From positions 620,001-684,000 of the forward strand of contig CAVPZW010000008.1 of NCBI GenBank assembly GCA_963710315.1: a stretch of DNA of 64,000 nucleotides, written 5' to 3'. The number at the start of each line of letters is the position of its first letter. The first letter of the stretch is position 1. The notes under the pieces are model-generated. The model saw nothing but the letters and a program-made list of their open reading frames with translations, searched no databases and was not told the DNA's origin. The position numbers were made by a program, and so were the translations under genes. This document shows positions 1 through 8,575 of this stretch, piece by piece. This stretch comes from Palsa-360 sp963710315 (GTDB lineage: Bacteria > Acidobacteriota > Terriglobia > Acidiferrales > UBA7541).

Positions 1-828
1 AACGTGGTGAATTCCTTCGGCGATCCGAACAGCACGCCGAACACGCCTCATGGATGCGCGGTGGACGCGGACAATAATTTGTGGATCACCGGCACCGGCG
101 ACGGCATGGTGCAGAAATATTCGCATGACGGAAGCAAACTTCTGCTTCAGATCGGCCAGCACGGCGTGGTCGATTCCTCGGACGGCACGGCTAAAGGAAA
201 AGCTCTGAACTCCAGCCACACTGCATTCTTTAAGCCCGCGGGCATTGCCATCGATCCCAAGAACGGCGATGTGTACGTGGCGGACGGCGAAGCTCCCGGA
301 GGAAACCATCGCATCGCGGTGTTCGACGCGGCGGGGAAATTTCTGCGCCAGTGGGAATTGAATCGCGCCGATGGCGAGACGGGCGACTCATTTATCCCCG
401 TGCTGCATTGCGTAACCATGGACAACAACGGATTGGTTTACGTGTGCAACCGCCGCGGCCACCGCATTCAAGTGTTCGACAAAATGGGCAATTTTCAGAA
501 GAACATTCCGGTGGAATTCACGCCGATGTCCAAGCTGCCGCCGGGCCCCGATCACGAACCCGGCGCCCTTGGATCGGCTGTGTGGATCGGCTTTTCACGC
601 GACCGCGAACAGAAATTCATGTACGTAATCAATCAAGACAACGAGAAGATCGACATCCTCGAACATGCCACCGGAAAGCTTCTGGCTAGTTTCGGCCGCG
701 TGGGGCGCCAGCCGGGCCAATTTACTTACGCGCATTTTCTGGCGGTGGACTCCAAGGGCAACCTCTACGTCAGCGAAGTGGGCACAGGCAAGCGCATCCA
801 GAAATTTAAGCTGGTTGGCGGCCGATAG
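1..828 (+). CDS. NHL-repeat (beta-propeller) protein, 5' truncated by window edge
   Basis: The frame is open at the left edge, so the N-terminus lies outside the window; about 275 residues are visible. NHL-type blades recur: GDVYVADG followed by NHRIAVFD (about residues 90-110), GLVYVCNRRGHRIQVFD (about 145-160) and GNLYVSEVGTGKRIQKF at the C-terminus. Each has the hydrophobic, glycine and terminal VFD/QKF pattern of one propeller blade. Family members are usually secreted binding scaffolds or lyase-like propellers (peptidylglycine lyase fold), but no catalytic set is identifiable here. The gene ends 15 bases before a palindromic repeat and converges on the amidohydrolase gene. Confident as an NHL propeller; substrate unknown. 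Confidence 0.85.
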   Translation, partial: NVVNSFGDPNSTPNTPHGCAVDADNNLWITGTGDGMVQKYSHDGSKLLLQIGQHGVVDSSDGTAKGKALNSSHTAFFKPAGIAIDPKNGDVYVADGEAPGGNHRIAVFDAAGKFLRQWELNRADGETGDSFIPVLHCVTMDNNGLVYVCNRRGHRIQVFDKMGNFQKNIPVEFTPMSKLPPGPDHEPGALGSAVWIGFSRDREQKFMYVINQDNEKIDILEHATGKLLASFGRVGRQPGQFTYAHFLAVDSKGNLYVSEVGTGKRIQKFKLVGGR

Positions 829-843
829 CGAGGATGGGTTTGA

Positions 844-915
844 GTAGCACAGGCTTCAGCCTGTGGATTTTAGTCCTTGCAAGGACTAACCCCCACAGGC
901 TGAAGCCTGTGCTAC
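844..915. repeat. 72-bp nested palindromic repeat (type A)
   Basis: Perfect 23-bp inverted arms (844-866 and 893-915) begin GTAGCACAGG. Each arm is itself a palindrome centred on AGGCT-TC-AGCCT. The spacer holds a third palindrome built on AGTCCTTGCAAGGACT. The element sits between convergent genes, 15 bp after one stop and 7 bp before the other, so it could act as a bidirectional terminator. Related elements lie at 41475-41546 and 58387-58467. Confidence 0.9.
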
Positions 916-922
916 GTAAAGC

Positions 923-2041
923 CTACAAGTGCAAAAGCTTGATGGCGTTGCCCTTCAGGATGCGATCGCGCTCCGCGGCCGGAAACTTGAACTGATCGAG
1001 AACTTCACCGGGATATTGCACGTCCTGCGCCGCGAAAATATCCGTGCCCACCACGATGCGATCCGTTCCAACCATGGTCACCAGAAACTGAAATGCTTCC
1101 GGATAGTAAATTAAATAATCGTAGTAAAAGCGCCGCAAATAATCGCGAAAGGGATGAGCGAGCGTGACCTGCGCTCCATTGTAGTGATAGAAAAAATGCT
1201 CGATCCTTCCTGCGAGATAAGGGAACGCGCCTCCCGCATGCGGCAAGATCATTTCCAGCTTGGGATATCTGTCCACCACTCCGGACATCATTAGCTTGGT
1301 GGCAAGCACGGTGTGATCGATGGGGGCATCCAGGCCGGCCGAGAGATTCATCTTGCCCATCAGCCGGCTTCCGCCGTACGTATTTGCCTCTCCGTCCATC
1401 TGATGAAAAATAATCGGATAGCCCAATTCCTCGATCCGCGCCAGCACCGGCGCGAAGTTCGCATCGATAATGTAGTCGTGCCGTTCCATGGAGTCGGGCA
1501 AATGAACGGCGCGCACGCCGGGCTGTCCGGCTACGCGATTCAATTCCTTCAGCGCCAGTTGAGGGTCGCGAATGGGCAGCTCCACGCCCAGGACAAAACG
1601 GTCGGGATGCTTCTGGTGCACTTCGATTCCCGCGTCGTTGATGATCTGAGCGAGATGCGCGCCCTGTTCGGCGGACGCCCATTGCCACGGCATCGCGCCG
1701 GAGAGCGTCAGGCAATGCATTTGCACTTCGTGTTCGTCCATCCATTGAATGCGCTTTTCGAGATCGTAATTGAGCGGAGGATTGTTGGCGATGGCCTGCC
1801 CGAGGTCCGCGACGGCCTTGTTGTATGGCTCGGGTGACCAGTGCGCGTGGCAGTCAATCGCCACCGGTTTTCCCACGCCGCCCTTTCCGGGTTTTGCGTC
1901 CCACCAATCCACGCCTTTCGCTTTTGTCTGCGCCGGCAGTGCGCCGGGAAGCGCGGCCATCATCGCGCCGCCAGCGCCGATTTTCATGAAGTCGCGTCTT
2001 CCGAGCGCGGAATCTTTTGCCGGTGCGTCTAGTTTTTTCAT
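923..2041 (-). CDS. Tat-exported amidohydrolase, ACMSD-like (amidohydrolase 2 family)
   Basis: About 372 residues. The chosen ATG (2041) has AAGGAG eight bases upstream; the frame runs on 24 codons further without a better signal. The N-terminus carries a twin-arginine signal (GRRDFMK, then a hydrophobic Ala/Gly stretch ending LPAQ). The mature part starts with the metal motif DCHAHW, has a mid-protein HQMD segment, HAGGAFPYLAGR, and a late GTDIF aspartate. This pattern is that of the TIM-barrel ACMSD/gamma-resorcylate decarboxylase branch, which decarboxylates or hydrolyses aromatic or short carboxylic acids. It is the last gene of a leftward set with an MFS permease, an enoyl-CoA hydratase and a PEP-mutase-like lyase, so a catabolic role is likely. 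Exact substrate unknown. Confidence 0.88.
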   Translation of the reverse strand: MKKLDAPAKDSALGRRDFMKIGAGGAMMAALPGALPAQTKAKGVDWWDAKPGKGGVGKPVAIDCHAHWSPEPYNKAVADLGQAIANNPPLNYDLEKRIQWMDEHEVQMHCLTLSGAMPWQWASAEQGAHLAQIINDAGIEVHQKHPDRFVLGVELPIRDPQLALKELNRVAGQPGVRAVHLPDSMERHDYIIDANFAPVLARIEELGYPIIFHQMDGEANTYGGSRLMGKMNLSAGLDAPIDHTVLATKLMMSGVVDRYPKLEMILPHAGGAFPYLAGRIEHFFYHYNGAQVTLAHPFRDYLRRFYYDYLIYYPEAFQFLVTMVGTDRIVVGTDIFAAQDVQYPGEVLDQFKFPAAERDRILKGNAIKLLHL

Positions 2042-2188
2042 TTTCAATTCTCCTTGGAGCCTGTTTGGTCTCTTTTCTTTTCCCGCATTGTCAGGCAGTG
2101 GCGGGCAAATCAATGGAAAGAAAATGCGCGATTCGAATTCCCATTTCGCAAGACCACAAAATATGTTTGCCGGTAACTGGCTGGATGC

Positions 2189-3559
2189 TCATTGGTTTCG
2201 AGCCTCCGCAGGGAATGGTGCGATGGCGGCCACTGCTTCAATCTCTTCGAGGCGGCGCTTCTTCGGTTCGACGCCCAGCGTGAGGACGACGGCGATTTGC
2301 ACAATGAGAAGGGCGATCATGAAAACCAGCACGCCGCCAATCCCGTGAGATTTGAAAAGCGCCACCACCACGAAGGGCATGAAAATAATCGCGCCGCGCC
2401 CGAAGGTGTTGCAGATGCCCGATGCGCGCAGCCGCACTTCCGTCGGAAAAAGCTCCGGAATGTAAATCGCGAAGAGCAGCGCCACCAGGACGTAAATTGG
2501 AACGATCAGAGAAAATCCCACCACCATCAAAAGCGCGGGATTCGCGATGAACGGATAAAAGCTACCGATCAGGATGGTGATCAGCGAAGCGCCCACGATG
2601 GTCGGCTTGCGCCCCCAGTAGTCGGCGGTGAAAGCGCCGATCGCGGAGCCGATCGGCGCGCCCAGCGCCATGACCAGCGAATAGCGGAACGACTTGGCAA
2701 TGCTGAGCCCTTGCTGCACAAAAAATGTCGGCAGCCAGGTCACGAATCCGTAGAGCAACGTGTTAATCACCACCAGAGTGATCGAGCCCACAATCATGCG
2801 CGGCAGAATTGCGACGCTGAGCAGGGAGGAAAGCTCCCGCGAATGTTTCGCCAGCAGCAAAAGTTTCGGCTCGGGCAGCGGGGAATGTTGCTGCGAAACT
2901 TCTTTTTCGATTGTCCGCAGCAACGCTTCCGCTTCTTCGTTGCGTCCGACGGATTCCAACCAGCGCGGCGATTCCGGCAGCGCCTTCCGCAGATACCATA
3001 CGATGAGCGCGCCGATCCCGCCAATGACGAACATAGCGCGCCAGCCGAAGCGCGGCACGATCAGCGTTCCAAGCAGCGCCGCAACGGGCAAACCGGTGAC
3101 CACAAAGACGGTCATGAAGCCCAGCCATTTGCCGCGGGACTGTGGCGGGACAAATTCGGTTAGCGTGGAATAGCCAACCACATTTTCCGCTCCGAGCCCA
3201 AGCCCAATGATGAACTGAAGCAGGATCAGCACCTGCATGGAAGGCGCAAAGGCGGCGGCGATGGAAGCGAAACCGAAAATGGCGAGATTGGCCTGGTAGG
3301 TGAAGCGCCGCCCGCGGCGGTCGCCCAGAAAGCCGGTCACGAACGACCCCAGCATCATTCCCACAAAGGTGAGGGAAACGAACTCCGCGTTCTGGCCAAG
3401 CGTGGAAAATCCACTCTTGAGCGCCGCGCCCAAAACGGTTGCGCCAATATAGATATTGAATCCGTCGAAGAACATGCCCGCGCCGATCAGCCACATGATG
3501 CGCCGATGGAACGAGGAGATCGGCAGCCGGTCCAGCCGCGCTCCCGCGTTTACGGGCAT
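2189..3559 (-). CDS. MFS transporter, metabolite:H+ symporter-like
   Basis: 456 residues with about twelve hydrophobic segments in two halves. The loop after segment 2 contains GDRRGRRFTY, the MFS signature, and the second half has the equivalent ADYWGRKPT. The first membrane segment has GAGMFFDGFNIYI, and FFDGxxxxI-type segments are typical of sugar and aromatic/organic acid H+ symporters. A hydrophilic loop at about residues 200-225 separates the halves. It starts seven bases after the enoyl-CoA hydratase stop, so the two are co-transcribed. The neighbours suggest it imports the acid substrate of this operon (inference). Confidence 0.9.
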   Translation of the reverse strand: MPVNAGARLDRLPISSFHRRIMWLIGAGMFFDGFNIYIGATVLGAALKSGFSTLGQNAEFVSLTFVGMMLGSFVTGFLGDRRGRRFTYQANLAIFGFASIAAAFAPSMQVLILLQFIIGLGLGAENVVGYSTLTEFVPPQSRGKWLGFMTVFVVTGLPVAALLGTLIVPRFGWRAMFVIGGIGALIVWYLRKALPESPRWLESVGRNEEAEALLRTIEKEVSQQHSPLPEPKLLLLAKHSRELSSLLSVAILPRMIVGSITLVVINTLLYGFVTWLPTFFVQQGLSIAKSFRYSLVMALGAPIGSAIGAFTADYWGRKPTIVGASLITILIGSFYPFIANPALLMVVGFSLIVPIYVLVALLFAIYIPELFPTEVRLRASGICNTFGRGAIIFMPFVVVALFKSHGIGGVLVFMIALLIVQIAVVLTLGVEPKKRRLEEIEAVAAIAPFPAEARNQ

Positions 3560-3566
3560 GGCCGGC

Positions 3567-4322
3567 TCACTTCTGCCTCGAAAGCACGGCCAGGCTGCCC
3601 ACCGTCAAAGCTTCCGTGGCCAGTCGGCAGTTTTGATCGAAGGAATTCTGCTGCGTGGTCTGGAAAAATTCCTTGCAGTTGCGCGCGGCATTCGGATCGA
3701 GGCGCAGGATGCGCTCGATGAGGTCATCGACATCGGAGGCAAGCGTGCCCGGTGCGCTGACATGTGAGATGAGGCCGATTTCCCGCGCCTCTCGCGGTGC
3801 AATGGGATCGCCGAACAGCACCAGAGGAAACGCAAATCGAGGAAGTGCGTACTCGCCGAGGTAGGCCATGATGGCGGCCGGCGCAAGGCCGAACTTCATC
3901 TCGGGAAATCCCAGCGCCGCGGTCTCCGCCACGTAGACGAAGTCGCACACAATCGCCAGTCCGAAGCCGAAACCGAAGGCGTCGCCCTGTACTTCGGCCA
4001 CGCTGATCAGCGGCGAAGTGCGCAGTGTGCGCTTGAATTCGATGAGGCGCGCGGATTCGTGGTGAATGGACGCTGCGTCCCGCCCCGCGCGCTCGCGCCC
4101 CGTGCAGAAAACCTTGCCGTGCGCCCGAATGCGCAAGACGCGCGCGGCGGGATGCGCCGCTTCGCGGCGAAGCTCCGCCAGCATGGCGTCAAACATCGTG
4201 CCGGTAACTTCGTTGCCCCGCTCGGAATTGTTCAACGTAAAATTCAGGACATCGCCGGCCCGCTCGATCACCACGCCATTCGGGCCGCTCGCGCCGGAAA
4301 ACTCAACTTGTTTGGATGACAT
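3567..4322 (-). CDS. Enoyl-CoA hydratase/isomerase family protein
   Basis: About 251 residues from ATG 4322 (MSSKQVEF); the longer frame upstream adds only 12 poorly conserved-looking residues. Crotonase-fold signatures are visible: an oxyanion-hole segment around CTGRERAGRD, the GFGFGLAIVCDFVYVAE helix region, then LGFPEMKFGLAP with a glutamate where one catalytic acid is expected. Family members hydrate or isomerise enoyl-CoA thioesters in fatty-acid or aromatic catabolism. The gene lies between the PEP-mutase-like lyase (81 bases upstream) and the MFS permease, all leftward. Which acyl-CoA is used cannot be read from the sequence. Confidence 0.85.
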   Translation of the reverse strand: MSSKQVEFSGASGPNGVVIERAGDVLNFTLNNSERGNEVTGTMFDAMLAELRREAAHPAARVLRIRAHGKVFCTGRERAGRDAASIHHESARLIEFKRTLRTSPLISVAEVQGDAFGFGFGLAIVCDFVYVAETAALGFPEMKFGLAPAAIMAYLGEYALPRFAFPLVLFGDPIAPREAREIGLISHVSAPGTLASDVDDLIERILRLDPNAARNCKEFFQTTQQNSFDQNCRLATEALTVGSLAVLSRQK

Positions 4323-4403
4323 GCGGACACGGTACACAGGCAGCGTGAGCGATGTCAACCGCTGTCAAGGCACCCTTAATTTCCTTAGCTTTTTTTGCAG
4401 AGC

Positions 4404-5258
4404 TCAGAGAAGGGTTCGCTTTGAGCGAAGAAGGAGGTTTGCGTCCGCGTAGGGAAGGGCGCCCTCCGTCATCAATTTGAAGATGCCTTCTTCGCGAAGC
4501 TCGCGAGCCATGCGGCCCAGAAAGCCGAGCGTTGCGCGCATCGGCCCGGAACCCACGCTGACGCGCGCCACGCCGAGCTGCTGCAACTCCGCAACTGGCG
4601 GCGTTCCCACAGTTGCCAAAATATTCAATGGGCCAGCGACCTCGCGTGCCAATTGCGCGATGGTCTCTTTGTCCTTCACCCCAGGCGCGAAGAGCGATTG
4701 CACTCCGGCCGCGCGATAGGCATTCAGCCGCTCGATTGCGCGCGCCAGCCGTGTTTCCGCGGGGCCGATGGCGTAAAGAAAAATATCGGTTCGCGCATTG
4801 AGTACAAGAAGGATGCCCGCGCCCGCGGCGGCTTCCAGCACGGCACGTATTATTTCCTTCTGGCGATTCACGTCGGCAAGAAGATCGGGCTTTCCTTCGA
4901 CTCCATCTTCCAGATTCATTCCCACAGCTCCGGCAGCGATCACCGCGCGCGCCGTTTCCGCCACTTCTTCAGGCGTGCTGCCAAAGCCCGCTTCCATATC
5001 GGCGGTGACGGGTACTTCCACGGCTTCGGCGATTCGCCTCACGGCGGCAAGCATTTCGTCGCGGGGAATTTTCTCTCCGTCAGGGTAACCGAGAGAAAAG
5101 GCCACACCGGCGCTGGAAGTTCCAATCGCAGAAAACCCGGCGTCTTCAAAAATGCGCGCACTGGCCGCGTCCCAGGCGTTCGGCAAGACCAATATTTTCG
5201 GGCCGTGATGAAGTTCTAGAAATTTGCGGGCCAGCTCAGCCTGGGTCTTTTTCGCCAT
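4404..5258 (-). CDS. Isocitrate lyase/PEP mutase superfamily protein
   Basis: About 284 residues from MAKKTQAELARKF (ATG 5258); a longer frame to 5342 exists but family alignment favours the shorter one. Signature segments are LPNAWDAASARIFEDAG near the N-terminus, SLGYPDGEKIPRDEM, the metal-binding DMEAGFG, VGMNLEDG, and LNARTDIFL. This is the 2-methylisocitrate lyase/carboxyphosphonoenolpyruvate mutase-like branch, whose members cleave or rearrange alpha-keto or hydroxy acids with Mg2+. The lysine/cysteine motif of true isocitrate lyases (KKCGH) is absent; SLGYPDGE occupies that region, so an oxaloacetate-hydrolase or lyase activity is more likely. First gene of the leftward catabolic set. 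Confidence 0.85.
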   Translation of the reverse strand: MAKKTQAELARKFLELHHGPKILVLPNAWDAASARIFEDAGFSAIGTSSAGVAFSLGYPDGEKIPRDEMLAAVRRIAEAVEVPVTADMEAGFGSTPEEVAETARAVIAAGAVGMNLEDGVEGKPDLLADVNRQKEIIRAVLEAAAGAGILLVLNARTDIFLYAIGPAETRLARAIERLNAYRAAGVQSLFAPGVKDKETIAQLAREVAGPLNILATVGTPPVAELQQLGVARVSVGSGPMRATLGFLGRMARELREEGIFKLMTEGALPYADANLLLRSKRTLL

Positions 5259-5401
5259 GATTGCGCGGTATTGTACACCGATTAAGTGATGAACTCCGGG
5301 AGTGAATCTGGATGCACGGCGGGCGGACAAAGGGTGGAACATGCGGGGAATCGTGATAAATTACAAACCGAATCCACGAAAGAATTTCACGGGAGGATCG
5401 A

Positions 5402-6691
5402 ATGGTTCGAGCTAGATTTTTGGCCGCCGCACTTTTCGCGACGATAGCCTTTACGGCAGCGCTTCATTCTCAGGCATCGCAGCCGGTTGCGGTACGCGCC
5501 GGGCGATTGTTTGACAGCAAGACGGGGCAGATTCTCACCAGGCAGGTCGTGCTGATTCAAGGCCAGCGGATCACGAATGTTGGCCCGGAAGATCGAATCA
5601 AAATTCCCGAAGGCGCGCAAGTGATCGACCTCAGCCAGGCCACGGTCATGCCCGGCCTGATCGACGCGCATACGCATGTCTATGACAGCCTTTCCAACGC
5701 CGAGAGAGTCACCACATCCAAGGAAGCCTGGACGATCATGGCCGTGAAGGAAGCGCAAGTCGATCTGCGCGCCGGATTCACGTCCGCGCGCGATATGGCA
5801 ACTCACGGCGAAGGCTACGGCGACGTCGACATTCGCAATGCAATCAATAGAGGAATCATCGAAGGGCCTCGCCTGCAAGTTTCGACGCGCGGAATTGGCA
5901 GCTCCGGCTCGGATTACATCGGCGCGCCGGGAATAAACATCACCGGAGGAAACCAGACCATCGCTGGGCCCGCGCAGGCACGCGAAGCGGTGCGCGAGCA
6001 AATTCGCTACGGCGCGGACGTGATCAAGATCTTTCCCGCGGGCGGATACTCCTTCAGCCCCACGGGCGAGTTGTTTGTTGAGCCGACCATGACTCTTGAA
6101 GAAGTGCAGGCCATTGTGGACGAAGCGCACCGCCATCATCGCCGCGTGGCATCGCACGCCTATGGCGGCGAAGGCCTGCGGAATTCCGTAATCGCCGGCG
6201 TTGACACCATCGAGCACGGGCAGGCGCTCGATGAATCCGAGTTCGCCATGATGATTCAGAAGGGCATCTATTGGGACGTTACGGGATATCGCTACTCGCT
6301 GCCGGAAATCGTCGAGCGCGATCGCAAAGAGACCGGCGGAAAATACGATCTGCCTTCGATCTTTGCGAAAACATTTCAGATGGGCTTGTCGATGAAAGTC
6401 AAAATGATGTTCGGCAGCGGAGTGGACGGGGAACCCTACGCCCACGGAGATCAATATACTGAGTTCGAGTGGCTGGTGAGTCACGGCATGGCGCCGGCCA
6501 AAGTGATCCAGCTGGCCACGGCTGTAGACGCGGAAGCAATGGATTGGCAAAACGACATCGGCTCACTGGAAAAAGGGAAGTACGCCGACCTGGTCGCCGT
6601 ATCCGGAGATCCACTGAAGGACATTAGCGAAATGCGGCGAATCAAATTTGTAATGAAGGGCGGAAAAGTCTATCGCAACGATCTAAAGTAA
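5402..6691 (+). CDS. Exported metal-dependent amidohydrolase (imidazolonepropionase/prolidase-like)
   Basis: 429 residues with a Sec signal peptide (MVRARFLAAALFATIAFTA, cleavage near HSQA-SQ). GGGAGG lies about seven bases before ATG 5402. The metal site opens with DAHTH (about residues 90-94), followed by a probable bridging lysine in DVIKIFPAGG, histidines in ASHAYGGEG and DTIEHG, and the late acidic segment FGSGVDGE. The C-terminal DIGSLEKGKYADLV is the usual composite beta-domain return. Family members hydrolyse cyclic amides or X-Pro/X-Arg dipeptides. It is divergent from the lyase operon across about 140 bp that would carry both promoters. Substrate unknown. Confidence 0.9.
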   Translation: MVRARFLAAALFATIAFTAALHSQASQPVAVRAGRLFDSKTGQILTRQVVLIQGQRITNVGPEDRIKIPEGAQVIDLSQATVMPGLIDAHTHVYDSLSNAERVTTSKEAWTIMAVKEAQVDLRAGFTSARDMATHGEGYGDVDIRNAINRGIIEGPRLQVSTRGIGSSGSDYIGAPGINITGGNQTIAGPAQAREAVREQIRYGADVIKIFPAGGYSFSPTGELFVEPTMTLEEVQAIVDEAHRHHRRVASHAYGGEGLRNSVIAGVDTIEHGQALDESEFAMMIQKGIYWDVTGYRYSLPEIVERDRKETGGKYDLPSIFAKTFQMGLSMKVKMMFGSGVDGEPYAHGDQYTEFEWLVSHGMAPAKVIQLATAVDAEAMDWQNDIGSLEKGKYADLVAVSGDPLKDISEMRRIKFVMKGGKVYRNDLK

Positions 6692-6917
6692 TACATCTGG
6701 CGGACGATGCGGAAACCCGCATCTTCCCGCCCACGATTTTGTGTGTGCGACGCCCGCAGGCTTGACTTGCTTTCAAATTAGCTGGTACAAACACACGAAA
6801 GACGCGCCAATTTTCTTTACAAATCGAAAGGGTCTTAAGAAGAGCGGATGTTTGTCTTGGATCGTCGTGTGTTTGATTGGCAGCGAGATGAATTTTGAAA
6901 AGGAGCGTGCCTCGCTC

Positions 6918-7952
6918 ATGTGGAAAAAACCGCGGCTTTTGCTTTTCGCGTTTGCGGCTCTGTTTGCTGGAGGCACCCTCTCCGCTCAGAATGACGGTCA
7001 AATTATCCGGCTGGACCCCTCCCTGGATGCATTGATTCCCGCCACCGCTCACATTGAAAAATTGGCCGATGGCTTCGGCTTTTTGGAAGGGCCAGTCTGG
7101 GTCCATTCCGGCAAGCCGGGCTATTTGCTTTTCAGCGATATTCCGGCCAACGTGATCGATAAGTGGGACCCTCAGAACGGAAAAGTTTCCATATTTCTCG
7201 AAAAGAGCGGTTTTGCCGGCGCCGATCCCGGCGACGCCGGCTACCAATCGAACAATGGGCACGTCGTTGTTACCCTTTATGGTTCGAACGGAATCACTCT
7301 CGACAGGCAGGGCCGCGTCACGTATTGCCAGCACGGAGATCGCGCCGTTGTGCGGCTAGAAAAGGACGGCAAGAGAACCGTTCTGGCAGACCGTTTCGAA
7401 GGCAAACGCCTCAACAGCCCAAACGACCTCGTTTACAAATCAGACGGGTCTCTCTACTTTAGCGATCCTCCTTATGGCCTTCGCAAATTGGCTGATGATC
7501 CCAAGAAAGAGCTTTCCTTCTCTGGCGTTTATCGCCTGTCGAAGGGAAAGCTCCAGGTGGTCAATAAGGATTTCCAGGCGCCGAATGGCTTGGCTTTTTC
7601 GCCGGACGAAAAATATCTTTACGTGGACGATTCGTCCACGAAAACGTATTGGCGTTTTGACGTGCAGCCCGATGGAACCCTTGCCAACAAAAAACTGCTC
7701 ATCGATGCATCGTCAAGCAAGGATGCCGGCGTGCCCGACGGAATGAAAATTGATAAACAGGGAAATATGTACGCCGCAGGCCCGGGCGGCGTCTGGGTCA
7801 TATCTCCGGACGGGAAGCACCTCGGAACAATCGTGCCTCCCGAAAATCCCGCCAATCTGGCCTGGGGCGATGCCGACGCCAAGACGCTGTACTTCACGGC
7901 ACGCACCGGGCTTTACAGGCTCAAAGTCAATGTTTCCGGCATTCGACCGTAA
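6918..7952 (+). CDS. Exported SMP-30/gluconolactonase-family protein
   Basis: 344 residues from ATG 6918, which gives a clean signal peptide (MWKKPRLLLFAFAALFAGG, cleavage near LSAQ); ATG 6888 is an alternative, and no start has an ideal ribosome site. Family hallmarks of the calcium-dependent six-bladed lactonase are present: FLEGPVWV near the start, RLNSPNDLV then SLYFSDPPYG, APNGLAFSPDEKYLYV, and GVPDGMKID near the end. The glutamate of EGP, the asparagine of SPND and the aspartate of PDGM are the expected metal ligands. The enzyme probably hydrolyses sugar lactones in the periplasm. It starts a rightward run with two NTF2-like genes. Confidence 0.9.
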   Translation: MWKKPRLLLFAFAALFAGGTLSAQNDGQIIRLDPSLDALIPATAHIEKLADGFGFLEGPVWVHSGKPGYLLFSDIPANVIDKWDPQNGKVSIFLEKSGFAGADPGDAGYQSNNGHVVVTLYGSNGITLDRQGRVTYCQHGDRAVVRLEKDGKRTVLADRFEGKRLNSPNDLVYKSDGSLYFSDPPYGLRKLADDPKKELSFSGVYRLSKGKLQVVNKDFQAPNGLAFSPDEKYLYVDDSSTKTYWRFDVQPDGTLANKKLLIDASSSKDAGVPDGMKIDKQGNMYAAGPGGVWVISPDGKHLGTIVPPENPANLAWGDADAKTLYFTARTGLYRLKVNVSGIRP

Positions 7953-8017
7953 GTTCGGCGCACCTCGTGGCATTGCAATCGGATATTTCGCACCTAGAAT
8001 CTCTTGGGGGAAAAGCG

Positions 8018-8488
8018 ATGATGAGATCAATCCACATGATTGTCCTGGTATTCATGATGAGCTTTGCGCTAAACGCCTTCAGTCAAACGAAAAGCGCTTC
8101 GACTGCCGAGGCCCCGGTGGACTGGAAAGCCCTCGACCACAAATGGCTGGATTCAGAAAGAAATGGCGACCTGGATTACCTGGACAAATTTTTCGCGGAT
8201 AGTTATGTGCTGGTCCTTCCCAATGGACAGTCCTACACGAAGAAGGAATGGTTGGGAATCCTGCGTGGGACCGATAAACCCACGATCCAATTCCTCAACC
8301 CAGAAAATATTCAGGTTCACAATTTTGGGAATGTCGCAATTCTTACCGATCACACCACAATCAAAGGACACGATGCCAAAGGGAACAGCATGGATGGCGA
8401 GTTCAATGTTTTTAGGGTAGTCATCAAGCAAGGCGGAATGTGGAAGGCTACGGGCGTGGTGATGAACGAGGACCGCACCAAGAAGTAA
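8018..8488 (+). CDS. Secreted NTF2-like (DUF4440-type) protein, copy 1
   Basis: About 156 residues from the first of two adjacent ATGs (8018, 8021), preceded by GGGGGAAAA. A signal peptide (MMRSIHMIVLVFMMSFALNAFS) is followed by one cone-shaped NTF2-like domain: LDHKWLDSERNGDLDYLDKFFADSY, then GQSYTKKEWLG and the late VAILTDHTTIKG strand. Such domains often bind small hydrophobic ligands or act as weak isomerases. The next gene encodes a close structural relative, so this is probably a tandem duplication. Function unknown. Confidence 0.8.
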   Translation: MMRSIHMIVLVFMMSFALNAFSQTKSASTAEAPVDWKALDHKWLDSERNGDLDYLDKFFADSYVLVLPNGQSYTKKEWLGILRGTDKPTIQFLNPENIQVHNFGNVAILTDHTTIKGHDAKGNSMDGEFNVFRVVIKQGGMWKATGVVMNEDRTKK

Positions 8489-8575
8489 TGTTTTCAGGCC
8501 CAAGTCTCATACTGGCAATTCGAGTGTCATTCAAGGGCAACGAGAGTTGCACGAGATTGTTGATGGGGGAATGCA

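Noticed and set aside
2192..3163. 323-residue rightward ORF rich in H, R and Q
   Set aside because: Antisense shadow of the MFS transporter.
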